Source of the DNA: Paragonimus westermani
Taxonomy: Eukaryota > Platyhelminthes > Trematoda > Plagiorchiida > Troglotrematidae
Direction: 5' to 3'
Length of the DNA stretch: 64,000 nt
Assembly (NCBI GenBank): GCA_008508345.1
Contig: QNGE01000898.1
Span: 1 to 64,000, forward strand
Under the pieces are notes generated by a model. That model was not told where the DNA came from and did no database searches. It saw only the letters and a list, made by a program, of their open reading frames with translations. Position numbers and translations under genes: made by a program. The first letter of the stretch is position 1. Every line of letters begins with the position of its first letter. Below, piece by piece: positions 11,598 through 24,649 of this stretch.

Positions 11598-11638
11598 TTG
11601 GTGCTGATGAGTCAATAGGAAATGCTTGTATCTACCAG
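11598..11638 (+). ncRNA. Degenerate hammerhead ribozyme of a PLE terminal repeat
   Basis: CTGATGA at 11604-11610 and GAAA at 11619-11622 match the two conserved core boxes. Helix I can form from TTGGTG (11598-11603) with TACCAG (11633-11638), six pairs including two G-U. Helix III can form from ATGC (11622-11625) with GTAT (11628-11631) around a TT loop, giving the cleavage triplet ATC at 11630-11632. Helix II is only the 8 nt 11611-11618 and cannot pair properly. Hammerheads are known in PLE terminal repeats, and the motif sits just past a PLE C-terminus. Self-cleavage in this copy is doubtful. Confidence 0.5.
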
Positions 11639-11754
11639 TTTTCGTTTTCTAACTCCTGTTCGAATTGTGAAGGATGTGGTATTTAAGATATCCGCACCAA
11701 ATTTAGTGCGAATGAATTTGAATAGTTTGGGCGTCGTGTTTAACATGTTATTCA

Positions 11755-11946
11755 TAAACAGATTGGGAATAACACAACGTTACGAGCAAATTGTAATACT
11801 CTACGTTTCAACCACCTCGGGTGGCCTTCCTCAGGAGTGTTGTAATCGAAATCGATTACAACACTCCTGAGGAAGTCCACCCGAGGTGGTTGAAACGTAG
11901 AGTATTACAATTTGCTCGTAACGTTGTGTTATTTCCAATCTGTTTA
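11755..11946. repeat. 192-bp near-perfect palindrome (PLE end sequence)
   Basis: The arms 11755-11849 and 11852-11946 are inverted copies with two mismatches that I can see (one in gattgggaat/atttccaatc, one in gtggccttcc/ggaagtccac). The centre is only two bases. Each arm contains a nested hairpin, CCACC-CGA-GGTGG, flanked by CTGAGGA and TTGAAAC. It lies immediately downstream of a PLE C-terminus. Tail-to-tail duplication of a PLE terminal segment is the simplest origin. Confidence 0.93.
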
Positions 11947-14388
11947 TCGATTTGGTATTCATATTATTTTATTTCCTCAAAATTCTTAGGTATGTCGTGA
12001 ATTAACATAATAATGTTCCTGCTAAAGATGGTCTACAGAAGTAATAGCTTTTTGTTTGCATCCAAAAGGTTTCTCAAATATTCCGCAATATCATGTTACA
12101 AGCTGATCTATGTGTGCATGCAGTGCGTGGAGACTAACAGCTGAAAAACATGATCGTCTCAATGAAATTCAGTTAGAACTATTCTGCCAACTGTGTGAAG
12201 AAACGACTGCGCGACAAACGTCTTCTCAATTAAGTTTGGAATTCAGTTAAAAAAGACTGATATCTGAAAGTTGACGGCGTTAACCAGTTTGCATCCATCT
12301 TGGTGCCTCAGTGTGTTCACGTCACGGTTGTGCATTGAGGACAGCAATCTAAAAAAAATCAATCAAAAAGTCACTTTATGCAAAAATTTCTCACTATCCA
12401 CGAAACCATTTCTGAGTTGTAGCATGCCAGACGGTTATAGACAGCAGATCATCATTCTGGTTTCCCAAGAGGCATTATATATGACGGAATTAAGTCTGTA
12501 TTCTTCCGACCTAGTCATAAATTGTGGTTGTTGTGTTAAGCCTGCATATTATTTCGCTAACCTGTTGTATTCCGTGATCGTTTCGAGTATTTCGACATCA
12601 AAGCTCATTCAAAGTAAGGTTGAGTTGTCGTTGTTCTAATCCGAAAGCATATCTGGAAATTATGTAGTGTGTGGCTATGCCCGTTTTAAACACAGATCGA
12701 AAGTTTATTTTTTTGATACCAGTCAGATCACATTGACAACAAATCAGGACAATTATGTTTGTCAGTGAAATTTACTCGTGCACTGAGTTGGTTTGTGATC
12801 TTGCTAATTGTTATTCAAAATAACACATTTGTCCGGAATCTCGTGCTCACAAAAAACCCAACGCTTCAGATATAATTACACATACGCGTTCCCATGACGA
12901 CCAGTCCGTGGCTCACTTCAGTTCCAAAATCATTTGCTCTGTCCAATGCTTCACTGCTTATCGGACAGAAAATGTCCACAAAATGATACAGTCTCTATGA
13001 ATTATCGTCCACCTATACTTCTCCCAAACTCTGTCAATAGTAAACTATTGGTAAGCTATCTGATTAACTGATAACTCAGGTGCTTTACGACTTGCCAAAC
13101 GCTGTTAAACTGTGCTATGTTTTTCTGTCTGTCAGGACGTTTTATCGGTCAGCTAACGATCTTAAAAGCAGAAGCAAGTGTGCTTTCAGCAGACACAAGA
13201 AATCACAATTATCGTTTGCCTGTTATTGTTACCGATTATCAGTAGCGAAGCTCAAGTGTCAGGAGTTGTACATCATTAATGGTTAAACGTTTACTGTCCT
13301 GTCAACTTTGTGAGGATAAACCAGGCAGAACTTTAACTCAATGTCAGGAGTCCATCAGTAATAAATAACTGTATCGGTTATCAAATCATTTGCGTCATCA
13401 TTCTCTCTAATACCTCGGAACAATTAATCCCGGAATGATTTATCCTCAGGCAATAGGTTCCGAGACAACTTATTCAGAGAAAAATATGGTAGCTGCTAGT
13501 AAAAACGAAGTCTGGCTAGTCCTACGAACCACGTATATGAGCAAAAACTTTTCTTGACACAATGTTCCGGAACAAAGAGCTCTGTCTAGCTTTATGCTGT
13601 TCACGTTTCGGAGAATCTTTCAAACGGTTTATTTACTGGTTCACAAGGCCAACGCAAATGCGACTGTATCGTACTGACTACAAATTTATTCACTGACACT
13701 GAATAACTTTGCAACAGCAATTTTTCGAAGTGATGATTTCCGATCTCAATAAAGTAATGCATTAGAATGGCTTACGTCTTAAAAAAAGTGTTCTAAAATG
13801 AATTGTCCATGGATGAAATTGACAGGTTTGAGTGAATTAGGTGGCTTCTAGACTACTTTAACCTTATGAGCACATCTAATCGGTGATGCATCACGTCATC
13901 AGTATTGAAAACTATTCGCAGTAAATGCATTGCAATTAAAGGTTGCAAATTGACCAAGTGCTCAAATGGAATAAATAGAACGGTTGTTGAATCACTTCCT
14001 TTAATGTGAGCATTACCGTGACAATTTTAATGAAAAGTTTTGGTTTGAGAATGAAACCTTATTTAAGTGGTTGTAACACACAGATTTCATAACCGTGAGG
14101 GCGAGTGTTCAGTTTCCACCTGGGTTTGGGCTGGCTCTAGCAAGTGTGAATTCTAAGTTCTACTCCTCTTTTAAGATGAGTCAATCAAACAAGTCATACA
14201 AATAAGAGTGCGGTAATCAAACTCAGCTTGTAGTCCAAATGTTGATCATTCTTCAAAAAGGAATGTTCATACCTGAGTGATACACTGTTCGGGCTGTCTA
14301 GTTTATCACACTTTTCATACATTGTGCTCCGACTGTACAGATTATTTTTTTCTCCAATCTTGAACAACCTTCGTTTATGTCCACTCAG
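11947..14388. other. No gene recognised (11.9-14.4 kb)
   Basis: AT-rich stretch. Open frames here (for example 12271-12639) are hydrophobic or low-complexity and lack domain signatures. Nothing was assigned. Confidence 0.5.
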
Positions 14389-14440
14389 TTTCAGAACTGT
14401 AGCGAAAGCAATAGTAACATTCCTGAAGAATATTCAACAG
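14389..14440 (+). CDS. Candidate internal exon
   Basis: The segment lies between an acceptor with a long pyrimidine lead (tttatgtccactcag) and an acag/gtgttc donor. It is open in phase 0 and reads NCSESNSNIPEEYST. No neighbouring exon was joined with confidence, so this is tentative. Confidence 0.22.
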
Positions 14441-15098
14441 GTGTTCAGTAATGTTTTCATCTACTGAGTATCTTGGTTGAGCGGTGAGCATGTGTATGTC
14501 TGTCTGTACATCCAACTAAGTTGGTCGGTTCGAGGAGGTAAATTGCTTACCGAGTTGGACGCAGTGACGGAAGTCTGTAAAATATACGTTGAGCGTACTC
14601 GGACGGGGATTTTTGGACTAATCGTTGTATCTTCTCTGGATACGGTGGAAAGACTCAGAAATACTTAAAAACGGTTGTGGGTGAAAGTTTTCATGTGATT
14701 ACCAGGTCATGCCTAGTTTGAGCTACTGGTCCCCACAACATTCACTTAAGGCTGGAGTTTAATTATCCGCTAAGGAAACGGTTGGTACTACTGTATACCT
14801 AAAAGTGAAGCCAATCAACTTTTAGAAACAATGCAAAAGCCTGGAAATAAACGACTGGAACGTCATCGCGAATTGAGGGCTTATCATGCAATCACAATGC
14901 GGTGGCAACCTCAGTAAACATTCACCATATGATTTAGTATTCCCATTCCTTGGTACAATATTTTTAAATAAATAACAACGTTCCGCATTATTTCATTGCT
15001 TTGGATTGGGTCACTTGAAAAACAACTTTTGAAAATAAACATCGACGCCTGAATCGATAGTCATCGATCTTGATTTGTCTTGGATGTCTTTAGTGAGC

Positions 15099-15102
<4 letters not shown>

Positions 15103-15140
<38 letters not shown>

Positions 15141-15160
15141 GGGTATATATATATATATAA
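15103..15160. repeat. (TA)n microsatellite with a short interruption
   Basis: Two TA runs (15103-15139 and 15144-15160) separated by cggg. Confidence 0.95.
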
Positions 15161-16125
15161 GTAGTAGTTGTGAAGTTCGAGTTGAATCAGAGGATCAGGA
15201 GCAAACTTATTGAAGATAGACAGTGCAATGTACAAGCGTATGTCAAATGGGATATGAAGTTTAAATACGGATTGTCAAGAGAATTTAGTCAAGAAATTAT
15301 GCTTGCAAAAAGAACGGGCTACATTCGAGGGTGACTGTGATGAGCCGATTGTGCTTGGGACCTACGTTGTACTGGCTAAAACACTCTTCAGCCTGTGTAC
15401 ATTGCAACAAAGCTTCGAAAATAAGATTCGATGCGTCTGACATTAATCGTTCTCATTGACCAAAGTTTCGCATCCCAGTAAATGACCAAAACAGCTTGAG
15501 CTTAGTGCTCAACGGTGGTCACGTGTCGAAGTGTTTTTGTGTTGAAAAATGAACCTTTGTATCGCTCAGACCTTTTCATTTGTTTGGAGCGGAATATGGT
15601 CACCATGCTTTGAGACTCCCACTCGAAGTAGGCTCGATATTTGAATACTAGATAGGTGAGAAGTGCGGAGAGAGTGGGACTACGTGGTAGATCTACTCAA
15701 ATTGAACGTCTCAATCCAGTGTTTCACCGGTGATCGTATTAGGTCCATTATTTTTTCTAAAATTTTGACGCACACTCAGTTTGTAAACAAAATAAAATCA
15801 AACCGCTTTCTGGTGCTTAAATTTGACGAACCAATCAAGACTTCAATCCCGATCCTAAAAGTTGTTACCAACTGTGAATAGTTGTCAACCTGTAGTAGTC
15901 ATTCATAGTTAACTGTGATTTCAATAAGTCGTTCTGTCCACTACGCAAAGGCTAGGTCACATTGACTATGATGCACGCATTTTTACGTGGCATTTTGCAT
16001 TTAACAGGTAAGCACAAAGTTGGAAAAAGTTCCAACTGTGAGATACTGCCAGGTTGTGAGATTTTTTATCTTCCATAGCAGACTAGATGCATAGCGGTTT
16101 TATTAAGCTTAGCGTGCGAGTCCTT

Positions 16126-16162
<37 letters not shown>
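16126..16162. repeat. (TTG)n microsatellite
   Basis: About twelve TTG units in a row. Confidence 0.95.
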
Positions 16163-18936
16163 GTTTAATTCTTCCAAATTGCTTAAGTGGTGGTAAATTA
16201 GGTGGACACTGTAACAGTATGCTGAATACTGGTGCGCACCAATGCATTCAAGTGGTCTTCCTACTCTAAATGAATTTTTGTTAGTAGCAATTGTTTATCT
16301 GTTTTGACCGCCGAACCTGAAGGAATTTTGGCAGAAAATTTTAAATTATCAAGGTCACGGACAGAATTCCCCATTTTTACTTGATTTTATTTATATCGGA
16401 ATATAAGGATACTGAGAAGAGGCAATATGCATCAAAGTTGTCATCGCTGTTTAGTCAGATCAACAAAATAATGACATCAGTAACCTGGTTACGGAGTTAA
16501 GGGCGTGCAAAACGTGGCTTTGAATATTCGGTTTTGCAGTCAATCACATCGCATGTATTCCTGTCACTTTTAGGACCACAAAAGCACACTTGTTCGCCAC
16601 TTCTCCTGATTCCTTCAGCAGTGTTTTACGATGATGTGAATATTAATGCAAACAACAAACCCATCCATATAAGAAGTATGTAGATTTTCATGAATTTTGT
16701 ATTCTTTTGAGAGTCTAAACAGTCGAATGCAAGAAATAATTAGGTAATCACTTATTTTTAATTACTAGCAAATGTTTGAAAATCATTTCTGTGTCGTTTA
16801 ACAGTGAAGTTCATTTTTCAAATTCCACCCATGTGAACCCTGATACCAATTGGTTAAATATGGGTATAGTGAATCCCGTGGTCTTCGGGGTTAACACCTA
16901 GCTACGTTTATTTAAAATAGCAACTATCCGGACATTTAACCGCTGCTTATCAAAGAAACAGCGGAACACTGTACAAAATTTGCACAGTGAAGCCGATACT
17001 CTTTATTCCTTACAATCAGTGTACGCTAGCATGCACTCCAATATAAATCGGTACAGGCAAATCACCAACGAACAGAACCTTACTGTTATGTGTATGCCAC
17101 ACAAGTTCCGTAACCAATAAGATGCGGTTATTAGAAAGCCGTGTTCTAATTCAGTGTTTTCAATAGAATGAGATTTACACATAAGAAAATTAGCTATGCT
17201 AAAATTATGCGATTTCTCGAGATTGATGTGAGGTCATCAGATTGAAACAGTGGACCACACTCAACCGGGCATTTGGATATCAAACCGCTTCAGTCGATGT
17301 CAAAACGACACGTGGTTAACCTAAGGTTTGCAGTGTATCGTGGTGTCAGACATGTATGACATTACCCATGACTGTCATAAAAGTTGGATCGGGTCAGGTG
17401 TGTTTACATTTATCTTGCTAGCTAGTCATGATATGACATGACAAACGCATTCTAACTCTCGATATTTCAGTCCCCTCATCTACGACTGGACTAATGTCGC
17501 CAATACAAAGATGCTATGACTTTAAGTTCTAACAAAGAAAAGTGTCAACCAAATTTTCAAATTACTTGTTGCTTCAGAAGAGAACAAAACAGAAGTTTAC
17601 GCGATGTATTCGATATAATTTTGACCAAAACATACTTGACGGTGTTTTGAACTCGCCCAAGTAACGGTCAGCAACTATTCAGCTTCAGTCCAGTGCACTG
17701 TAAACAGAGAACCGGGAGCTGTGAATACAGGTGTTTCATTTCACCTACAGACATTCACGGAGTTAGTCATTAATCTCATCTCTTGTTATACACCATCCAC
17801 ATACCTGTTGTGTTCAGTATGTCTACAGACTACTAGTCACGTGTTTTGATAAGTACACTCAATCGACCCTTGTGCGCATATCCGTTTTGCATACAGACAG
17901 TGGTTACTATCGTGGACTAACTGTGGTAACATCCGTTTCTACGTACGCTAGAAGAACCGCAGTCAGTGGAATTATCAAGTTGGTCCAGTTGGAGTCATAC
18001 CTGTCCTGACAACGCTTCGACACTTTGGGATATCAGTTTTCGGTGGTCAAACTGCCAGTTAACACTAGACCTTTGCAACCTTAAGCATAAGAGGTGGAGC
18101 TATAAGTCAACTGACTGAAATTGCACGACAGTATACTGTTAGGGTTGGCTGCAATATTGGTCAAGTCAAAGCAAACGGCGGCCAATGACGGCGAAGGAAG
18201 ACAAAGCCACCAGCGTGGACTCTCACCCCATGAACAGTGTTTGCATGTGTATGTTGGATACTACTAGTGTCTAGTCGCTCGTCCGATAAGTATATGACCT
18301 TACGGTGAAAATGAGTCGCCCATCAAAATTATGCACATTCACACCGATGCACGTTAACGATAATTAGATCCGGGTTAAGTGGTGTTGACCTCAGTGGAAA
18401 AGCTGACGAAAAATACCTGTTTGATGATTTTGAAGTGGTTTTAATAGCCCATGTTTTCTGTTGTGAGGCCTTTGAGTGAAAAAAACTGTACTCCTCAAAA
18501 TGATTTCACCAAAGGAGACGTACCGCTAGGAATGTAGAGCATCATGGTGTTCTGTTAACCGGTAGGTCGGAGTTCTTCATTCTAAGACAAAATGAACAGA
18601 AACGTACTTCAATCCACATGAATGCCCATATCAGCGTGGTACAAATGTTACACGAACGAAAGTGTGTTTTTCTTTGAGACTGTTCACTTTACTTACAATG
18701 GCCTTCCGCAGTTGTATATATATATATGATCTTTATACTGATCTATTCCACAATTTTCTCACTACCATATTTAGTTATTGAATCAGATGGCCTTGCACAC
18801 ATTCGGTTGATTTTTGAAAAACAGATCAAACACTTTTGTACAAAACTTACTAGACACACTTTTTCCTTGTTGTTTTTTCCACAACAGTGATGTCGGGTTT
18901 TTGTTACAACAACAAATTGTTGGAATTTTGTTTCAG
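16163..18936. other. No gene recognised (16.2-18.9 kb)
   Basis: Short open readings follow good acceptors near 17471 and 17751, but neither could be linked to other exons. No repeat family was recognised. Confidence 0.45.
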
Positions 18937-19134
18937 CTGCATTGTTTCACAACATCAATCATATTCGGAACACTTTCTGTTTCCCATTAACATGTAATAC
19001 TTTTTGGATACTGTTTATTCCTAATGAGCCTGTTCATTTATCTCGCGAGTTATTCGCTCTCCAGGCCCAATGTAGTGAATTATTTTCCATTGAAATTCGA
19101 CGAACTCGATCTGAGTCTTTCTTGTCATATATCT
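18937..19134 (+). CDS. Candidate exon, unrecognised
   Basis: It follows a strong acceptor (ggaattttgtttcag) and stays open for more than 65 codons, with readings such as NEPVHLSRELFALQAQCSEL and IEIRRTRSESF. A gtatac donor near 19135 is plausible, after which TA-rich sequence begins. No family recognised and no partner exon fixed. Confidence 0.3.
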
Positions 19135-21709
19135 GTATACAGTATATACATATATATAGACTATATATAACATATCTGCATGTAGTATTTTCGAATGGTC
19201 ACAGCCTGCTGTTGACCAACACGACAAAGATAGCACTCAATCGTCCAGTAGCATTCGATCTTGAATATTTGTTATTTCTAATCCTGATTGCGTTTTAATA
19301 AGGCAGAAGTTGGAAGTGAGATTCAGTTAATATACTGATATGTGATTCAGTGTATTTCAAAGGAGACTTCGAAAGAAGTCCGTGACTTTACCCATGAAAC
19401 TACGAGTATCCACGTTAAACCTTAAGAGATGTATTGGCAAATAGAATTGGACTACCGGAACAGAGAAAACCAGTCAGACTGTTTTTCGGTATCGAGCTAG
19501 AGGGTCGTAAACCTTAACAACTACTTCGATTAACATGACGGTTAGTTGGACCGCCCAAGACGGATGATTTCATTTTTTGACAGTTCTGGTTAAAACAAAT
19601 CGTCTTCCAAATGTGTACAGAACAGTAAAAGTTTCTATTTCCAGCGCACACTTTATTTACTTCAGTATGTTTCTGTTTTCTCTTGGAGCTTGATAACTTG
19701 ATTGGTTTGGAAGACCTATGTTGGTTCACCAAGGTGACTACCTTTTTTTCCAATGAAATCCGTCTGGCTTAAATTAAAACAGTCCATTACTTTCATCCTA
19801 AGAGGCGACCACTCTTCTATTCACTCTTCTGTCTAATTTTTTTAATTATTACCGTATATTTTCAATTGTCGAAATAATATTTTAACATTCTCTAAACTGT
19901 CAGTTTATGAAGGATTGCAATTATCGACTACTATAGTTACACACCTGTTTAGACAACAAAGGAACACGGTTCTGTGTAGTAGGTGGACATCCCACAAATA
20001 TATGTACCTTCTTGCTAACTGAAATCATCTTGTACTAAGCTTGCACCAATGGATTGCGCCGTATAAAACTTTTGTCCCTCAGAGTGATTCACTAAGTAAC
20101 CAGTTACTACAACGTTTTCACTGTTGCGCTCTATCAATCTTTTTGGCTTGCTTTTAATGGAATATATCAGAAAGGATATATTCGTCTCACAGCCAATGCT
20201 CTATGAGCACTCTGTTCAACTCAAGTATTTTCGTAGATACTTTAACTAAAAATTTTCATCTTCCAAGAGTAATAAGCTGAACAAATGAACACAAGTTTTA
20301 AAATTTAGATGAAGGAATGTTGTCTAAATGGAATTTTTTTGGAAGCCATTCACTTTTACCAAAACCGCCCCGCATAGTTATTTGCATCTGCTGGTGTATG
20401 TAAACGCCAGAAGTGAGTCTTCAAAAAGTGACTGTGATTTGTTCGTTATTAAGTTTATTGGTAGGCACATTTTAAAAACACTGTGGTTTTTTGACGATTG
20501 TTTAGCTGCAAACTAACCGACTGACAATTGGACCCAGGAGTAATTGGGTTAATGCAATAAACGGTTCCGTCTGACCTCTGCCATAATAAGTCCTCTTAGC
20601 AATTATCTTCTCAGTTAAACATAATATAACATAACATAACTGCATTAGATTTAGTCTACCAAAAACGATCTGACCAACTGCAGCAACTAAATCTTCGCAA
20701 TATCAAGGCAAATGTAGCCTGAAGGTTTTTTGCTGTGTAACGTTTCTCTAGGCGACTAGCACTAAAATTTTCTGCCACGAGTGCACTACCGTTCGTGGAA
20801 GAGTCCTTACTCCACGAGTACCGTTACCTCCTACTCAGGTTACCATCCAACGGTTGTCCGCTGGGGAACAGGCACATATTGATTGTGTATGTCAATACTC
20901 CCCATGTTTTCGCTTTCGCAGATGTATCATGGCTCTACAGAACTAAGTGACCACAGACGAATAGTTGCAGGTTTCAGTTGGACTACTGTTGGACTATCAC
21001 AGACTGCTCCAGTATTAACATTCATATAATGACTGGTCCAAAATGAACTTGGAGACAGCCCAACTGCTGTTTGTCTAGTCACACATGTGAGTGAGCGCAA
21101 CGTGAGACAGAGATACAACAGTATTGTCATATCAGTGTTATTGATAATCTGCCAAGTGCAGAAACAACCGCAAGATGTTTCACTCAAAGATGTGTTCAAC
21201 AGAGATCAAAACGTTCGTCAGCTGTAATGCGTTTGTTGATGGAATTTGAATGAACAGTGCATTCTTGACCGAAAAACTAGTGGTCGATCACGGATAGCTA
21301 CCGATGAAACAATATTCTCATTCCAGCATTTACGAACAAAAGGAAATTCTAACATAAGCACTGGTGCTCTCTAAGTTGAAAACCATTCGTTCAGAGGACT
21401 TCTAGTTCAGCCGCTCATCCACGATGACTGATCGCGATCGCAAAATCTACACTTTGTAACTAGATAGAATCAGTAAACGTGAGACCGGTCAAACAACATT
21501 TCACCTCAAGTGAATCTACGTAAAACCATGTTGGTAGTTTTCTTAATCCGAGACAATTTAAGATGAACCAAAATCAGTCTAGTTCAAACGTCATCCTATA
21601 GGCTGGAGCTTCAACAGGTAAGATTGTCTGATCAAACGTGTTTGACAAGAATGTTCCTGACGATTTGCAACGAGATTGTCTAACAGGGCGACGTTGGGTT
21701 TTACTTTCT
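19135..21709. other. No gene recognised (19.1-21.7 kb)
   Basis: AT-rich, with a short TA-rich tract at 19139-19170. No domains or repeat copies were identified. Weak exon-like snippets after acceptors near 20180 and 21327 are not supported enough to list. Confidence 0.5.
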
Positions 21710-22045
21710 TTAAATATATTGAATATTACTTTCGTTTTTAATGGAGGTCTTTTCTTCAGACTGTTTACACGCATGATTTAAACAAGAAAACGTTTCAACT
21801 CATTGTACATCTAAATTTTCCCCGACATTTACATAGTCGTTTTCTGCCGATTCATTCAGAAAAATGCTGGACTTTAGTTTCATTATTTCCTGAACCTCTT
21901 TGTAGGATAAAGCTTGACCGGCATAATTTTTAACACAGTTCTGTTCCCTTCTTGAGAGTCTTTCAAATTGTGTGCATTCTTCATGCTTATATCTCAGTTT
22001 CTTTATGTGAACGGTTTTAGCAACGGTACTCTGAAACGCTTGAAC
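21710..22045 (-). CDS. Candidate last two exons of a minus-strand gene
   Basis: Exon 21833-22045 (or from 22030, using the tttcag acceptor) is open, strongly charged and protein-like (HIKKLRYKHEECTQFERLSR, then YKEVQEIMKLKSSIFLNESA). It can end at a very good gtaaat donor in phase 0. After about 72 nt, an acceptor with a ttttcttg tract (…gtaaacag) opens exon 21710-21760 in phase 0, reading SEEKTSIKNESNIQYI to a TAA. If the donor is ignored, the first frame stops on its own at 21800. The Lys/Glu-rich composition suggests a coiled-coil or solvent-exposed tail. No family recognised and no polyadenylation signal obvious. Confidence 0.42.
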
Positions 22046-22109
22046 CTTAGAGGCAATGGATTGACCGGAAAGCAATTATAGGTAGATCCAGTTATCTCCC
22101 GCCTACCTA

Positions 22110-22129
22110 CAGACACACACACACACACA
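22110..22129. repeat. (CA)n microsatellite
   Basis: About nine CA units. Confidence 0.9.
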
Positions 22130-23004
22130 TTCAAGAATGAAATGCAGAAGGGTGATATCAGAAAGACACCTTAAGGGCAAATTTGATTCGTGAACTATAC
22201 CAAGGTCAACAGTATACACAATTATTCTTAATCAAAATGGCCATATTAACGATAGCTAATTCGGACGGACAAGTTCGGTGAATGAAAACGAAAATCAGCT
22301 AGCAACTACACTAGAGCTTAAACTTGTTCAGATTCCTATAGACTGAGAGAAACTGAACAGTAACCAGTTCCGGAGTATCAGCAACGATGGCTGTTGATTA
22401 TGCTGTTGTTTGTTTGCATGACGTCAACTTGTGGAAGTTTGTTGCGCATTTATTATCGGTAGTCCGTGTGTTTGTTGAATCTTGCGTGTTTTCAGGCCCC
22501 TCTGATTATCAGTTGCACATGTCCCTTCATCAATCACAGATTCACCTGTCCCATATTTTGTCTAGCCGATTTTCCCATCAATACTGTTGAATTATCGTGT
22601 GCTTCTGTTCAAAACGATAATTTCTTTGTTGTCAGGCAGTTTCATTCGTATTGTACAACTGGTGTACACACTTGGGCTAATTGCTTAGACCCAACATGTA
22701 TACCGGTACCCTTTTGAGTGGTGACTTTCTATTCAGTATTGTTTTTTCACATCAATGTCTTTTTCTTATTGGCTGAGAAAGTGAGGTTACTTTTTCACAG
22801 TTCACTGACTGTCCTCCGAGCATCTAGAGCCATCTATCGTCCCCTATTGGCTCACTGAACAGTTCATTTAATCAACGAGCCATTCGTTCCTCTTCAGTTT
22901 GCTTCATTTTGGTCTCTAATTCGTGGGCCTTTTAAAATGCCTGCGAGACATCATTCCTCTCACATAGTAATCGTGTTTTCGCTCCAAATCTTCCACTGTT
23001 TCAG

Positions 23005-23069
23005 ACTACGTTGGTTGCGTTATCCAGTGTTCATTCGATATCATTCACAATTCATTCTACTGATTCCAC
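23005..23069 (+). CDS. Candidate internal exon
   Basis: A 65-nt segment between an excellent acceptor (cttccactgtttcag) and a gtaact donor. Two frames are open (one reads TTLVALSSVHSISFTIHSTD), so the product is uncertain. It lies on the same strand as the candidate exon at 23793-23928. Confidence 0.28.
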
Positions 23070-23792
23070 GTAACTGAGGTTTCGACGAAAAGTCACAGTT
23101 GAGGTTGTTTATAACCACAGTTATCTGATCTGAACAGACTTCTGTATCCGGATTGAAAAGTTACAAGTAGACCGAAAGTATGGGTACTCAGTTGGTGTCA
23201 AACATATTCAGATTAATAGCAAATGCTTATTATTACTGTATTTACTGTTCTGTCGAACCTATTTTTCACTGTCGTCCCCAACCTTTGATATCTATGCAAA
23301 TAAATTTATTAATGCCATTCTAGTTGTTCCTCATTAACCACTGGTTACATCCAGATCGATCTGTTGTGTGGTGTTATGTGGTCCTATCGAGTACAAGTTA
23401 CCAATCGATTTTGAGGTATCAAAAAACCACAATTGACGATCTTATAGATGTGGCAGTGCACTAAAACATTCGGCAGTCCACGGTAGGCCAAAGCAGAAAA
23501 CTAACTCAACTGAACTTACCAGCAACGACAGGAAACACAGTTTGGAAAGTTCCCATGCAGAAACATTCAAGGTCGGGTTAAACATGCTGAGCGAAGTGAT
23601 ACCAAACCCAAGTCCATGTGCCATTTAGACTCAGTTTCGGATGAGTGTTGATTTGTGTTTCGTCCGGATTTCGGCAATTAAGTCTATAGACTGTAGTAAT
23701 GTTCAAAGGATCAAAGGTTTTAAGTTATCCATTCACGATTTTTGCTATCGCTGTCCACAATCAGGTGTGACGGATTGTGTCCATATTAGCAG

Positions 23793-23928
23793 AAGATCGT
23801 CATTGGCATCATGAGTTTACCAAACGAGAGCTATTTAGAACAAAAATGGGAAGCCTCACATCCTCACTGCTTGCCTAGTGATGCTTCCAATAAGTGGGAT
23901 ACGACAACATGCCATTTCCTTTCAAACG
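23793..23928 (+). CDS. Candidate exon, unrecognised
   Basis: Open for 45 codons after the acceptor ccatattagcag, reading SLPNESYLEQKWEASHPHC and then SDASNKWDTTTCHFLSN, and ending at an AACG/gtagtt donor in phase 1. An ATG at 23811 could alternatively be a start codon. The composition is protein-like. No family recognised. Confidence 0.35.
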
Positions 23929-24649
23929 GTAGTTTCGTGCACAGTTCTTTATCCGCAACGTGCATATTTTCGTTGCTTAGTGTTAGACCAAGTCTTCATT
24001 GAATAAGCTTACAATAATTAGACGTACAGTTGGAAACATTGTATTACATGTCGCACCCAGGGCTGAAAGATCCTTCAAACACATCGGAGGTCGCGGTGGG
24101 TCTAATTGGCAATCGTTCCAGCGATCGACTGTGGGTGCATATTAGATTGCGTGTCTTCTGTGTGTGGCTGTTGAGACATATCGAATCAAATCACAGATCC
24201 TACAGTGAAGAGTGTATGAATGTGGTTACCTGATGGACCTTTGATGATAAGCGTTGTGGGACTTGCGCAATCGACATCCTTTGGTCGATAGATTTAAAAT
24301 GGGTTATTGGAAACTTTTTGGCTACTTAGAAAGCATCGGTAGGCATCGGTCTGGAGTTATATGAAATTAGTCTGGTGCTGTGCTGCGCATTGTCTCCAAT
24401 TAGTTTGGGCAAACATCTGGTCAGCCGATCCGCACAGTTAGTTGATCACTGAGGTCTAATTTCAACAAGAGGGTGCCGTTGTCCTCAGTAGTTAAGCCTC
24501 CGATTCTGATGAACCTGACGGTAGCTTCCCTTTTTCACATCATGATCTTTTATTGGCAGTTAGCTTTCTTGTTCTCATTGACGACTGGATCTTGTGTATT
24601 TGAACAAACATATTTAAAACTTATAAAGCCTGTGGAACGTTGAACTATA

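Noticed and set aside
12271..12639. 122-codon + frame
   Set aside because: No domain, mixed low-complexity composition, no convincing splice signals.
15956..16007. Exon ending at an excellent aacag/gtaagc donor
   Set aside because: No adequate acceptor or linked exon upstream.
17471..17816. Short readings after good acceptors (LIYDWTNVANTKML; TFTELVINLISCYTPSTYLL)
   Set aside because: Too short and unlinked to judge against chance.
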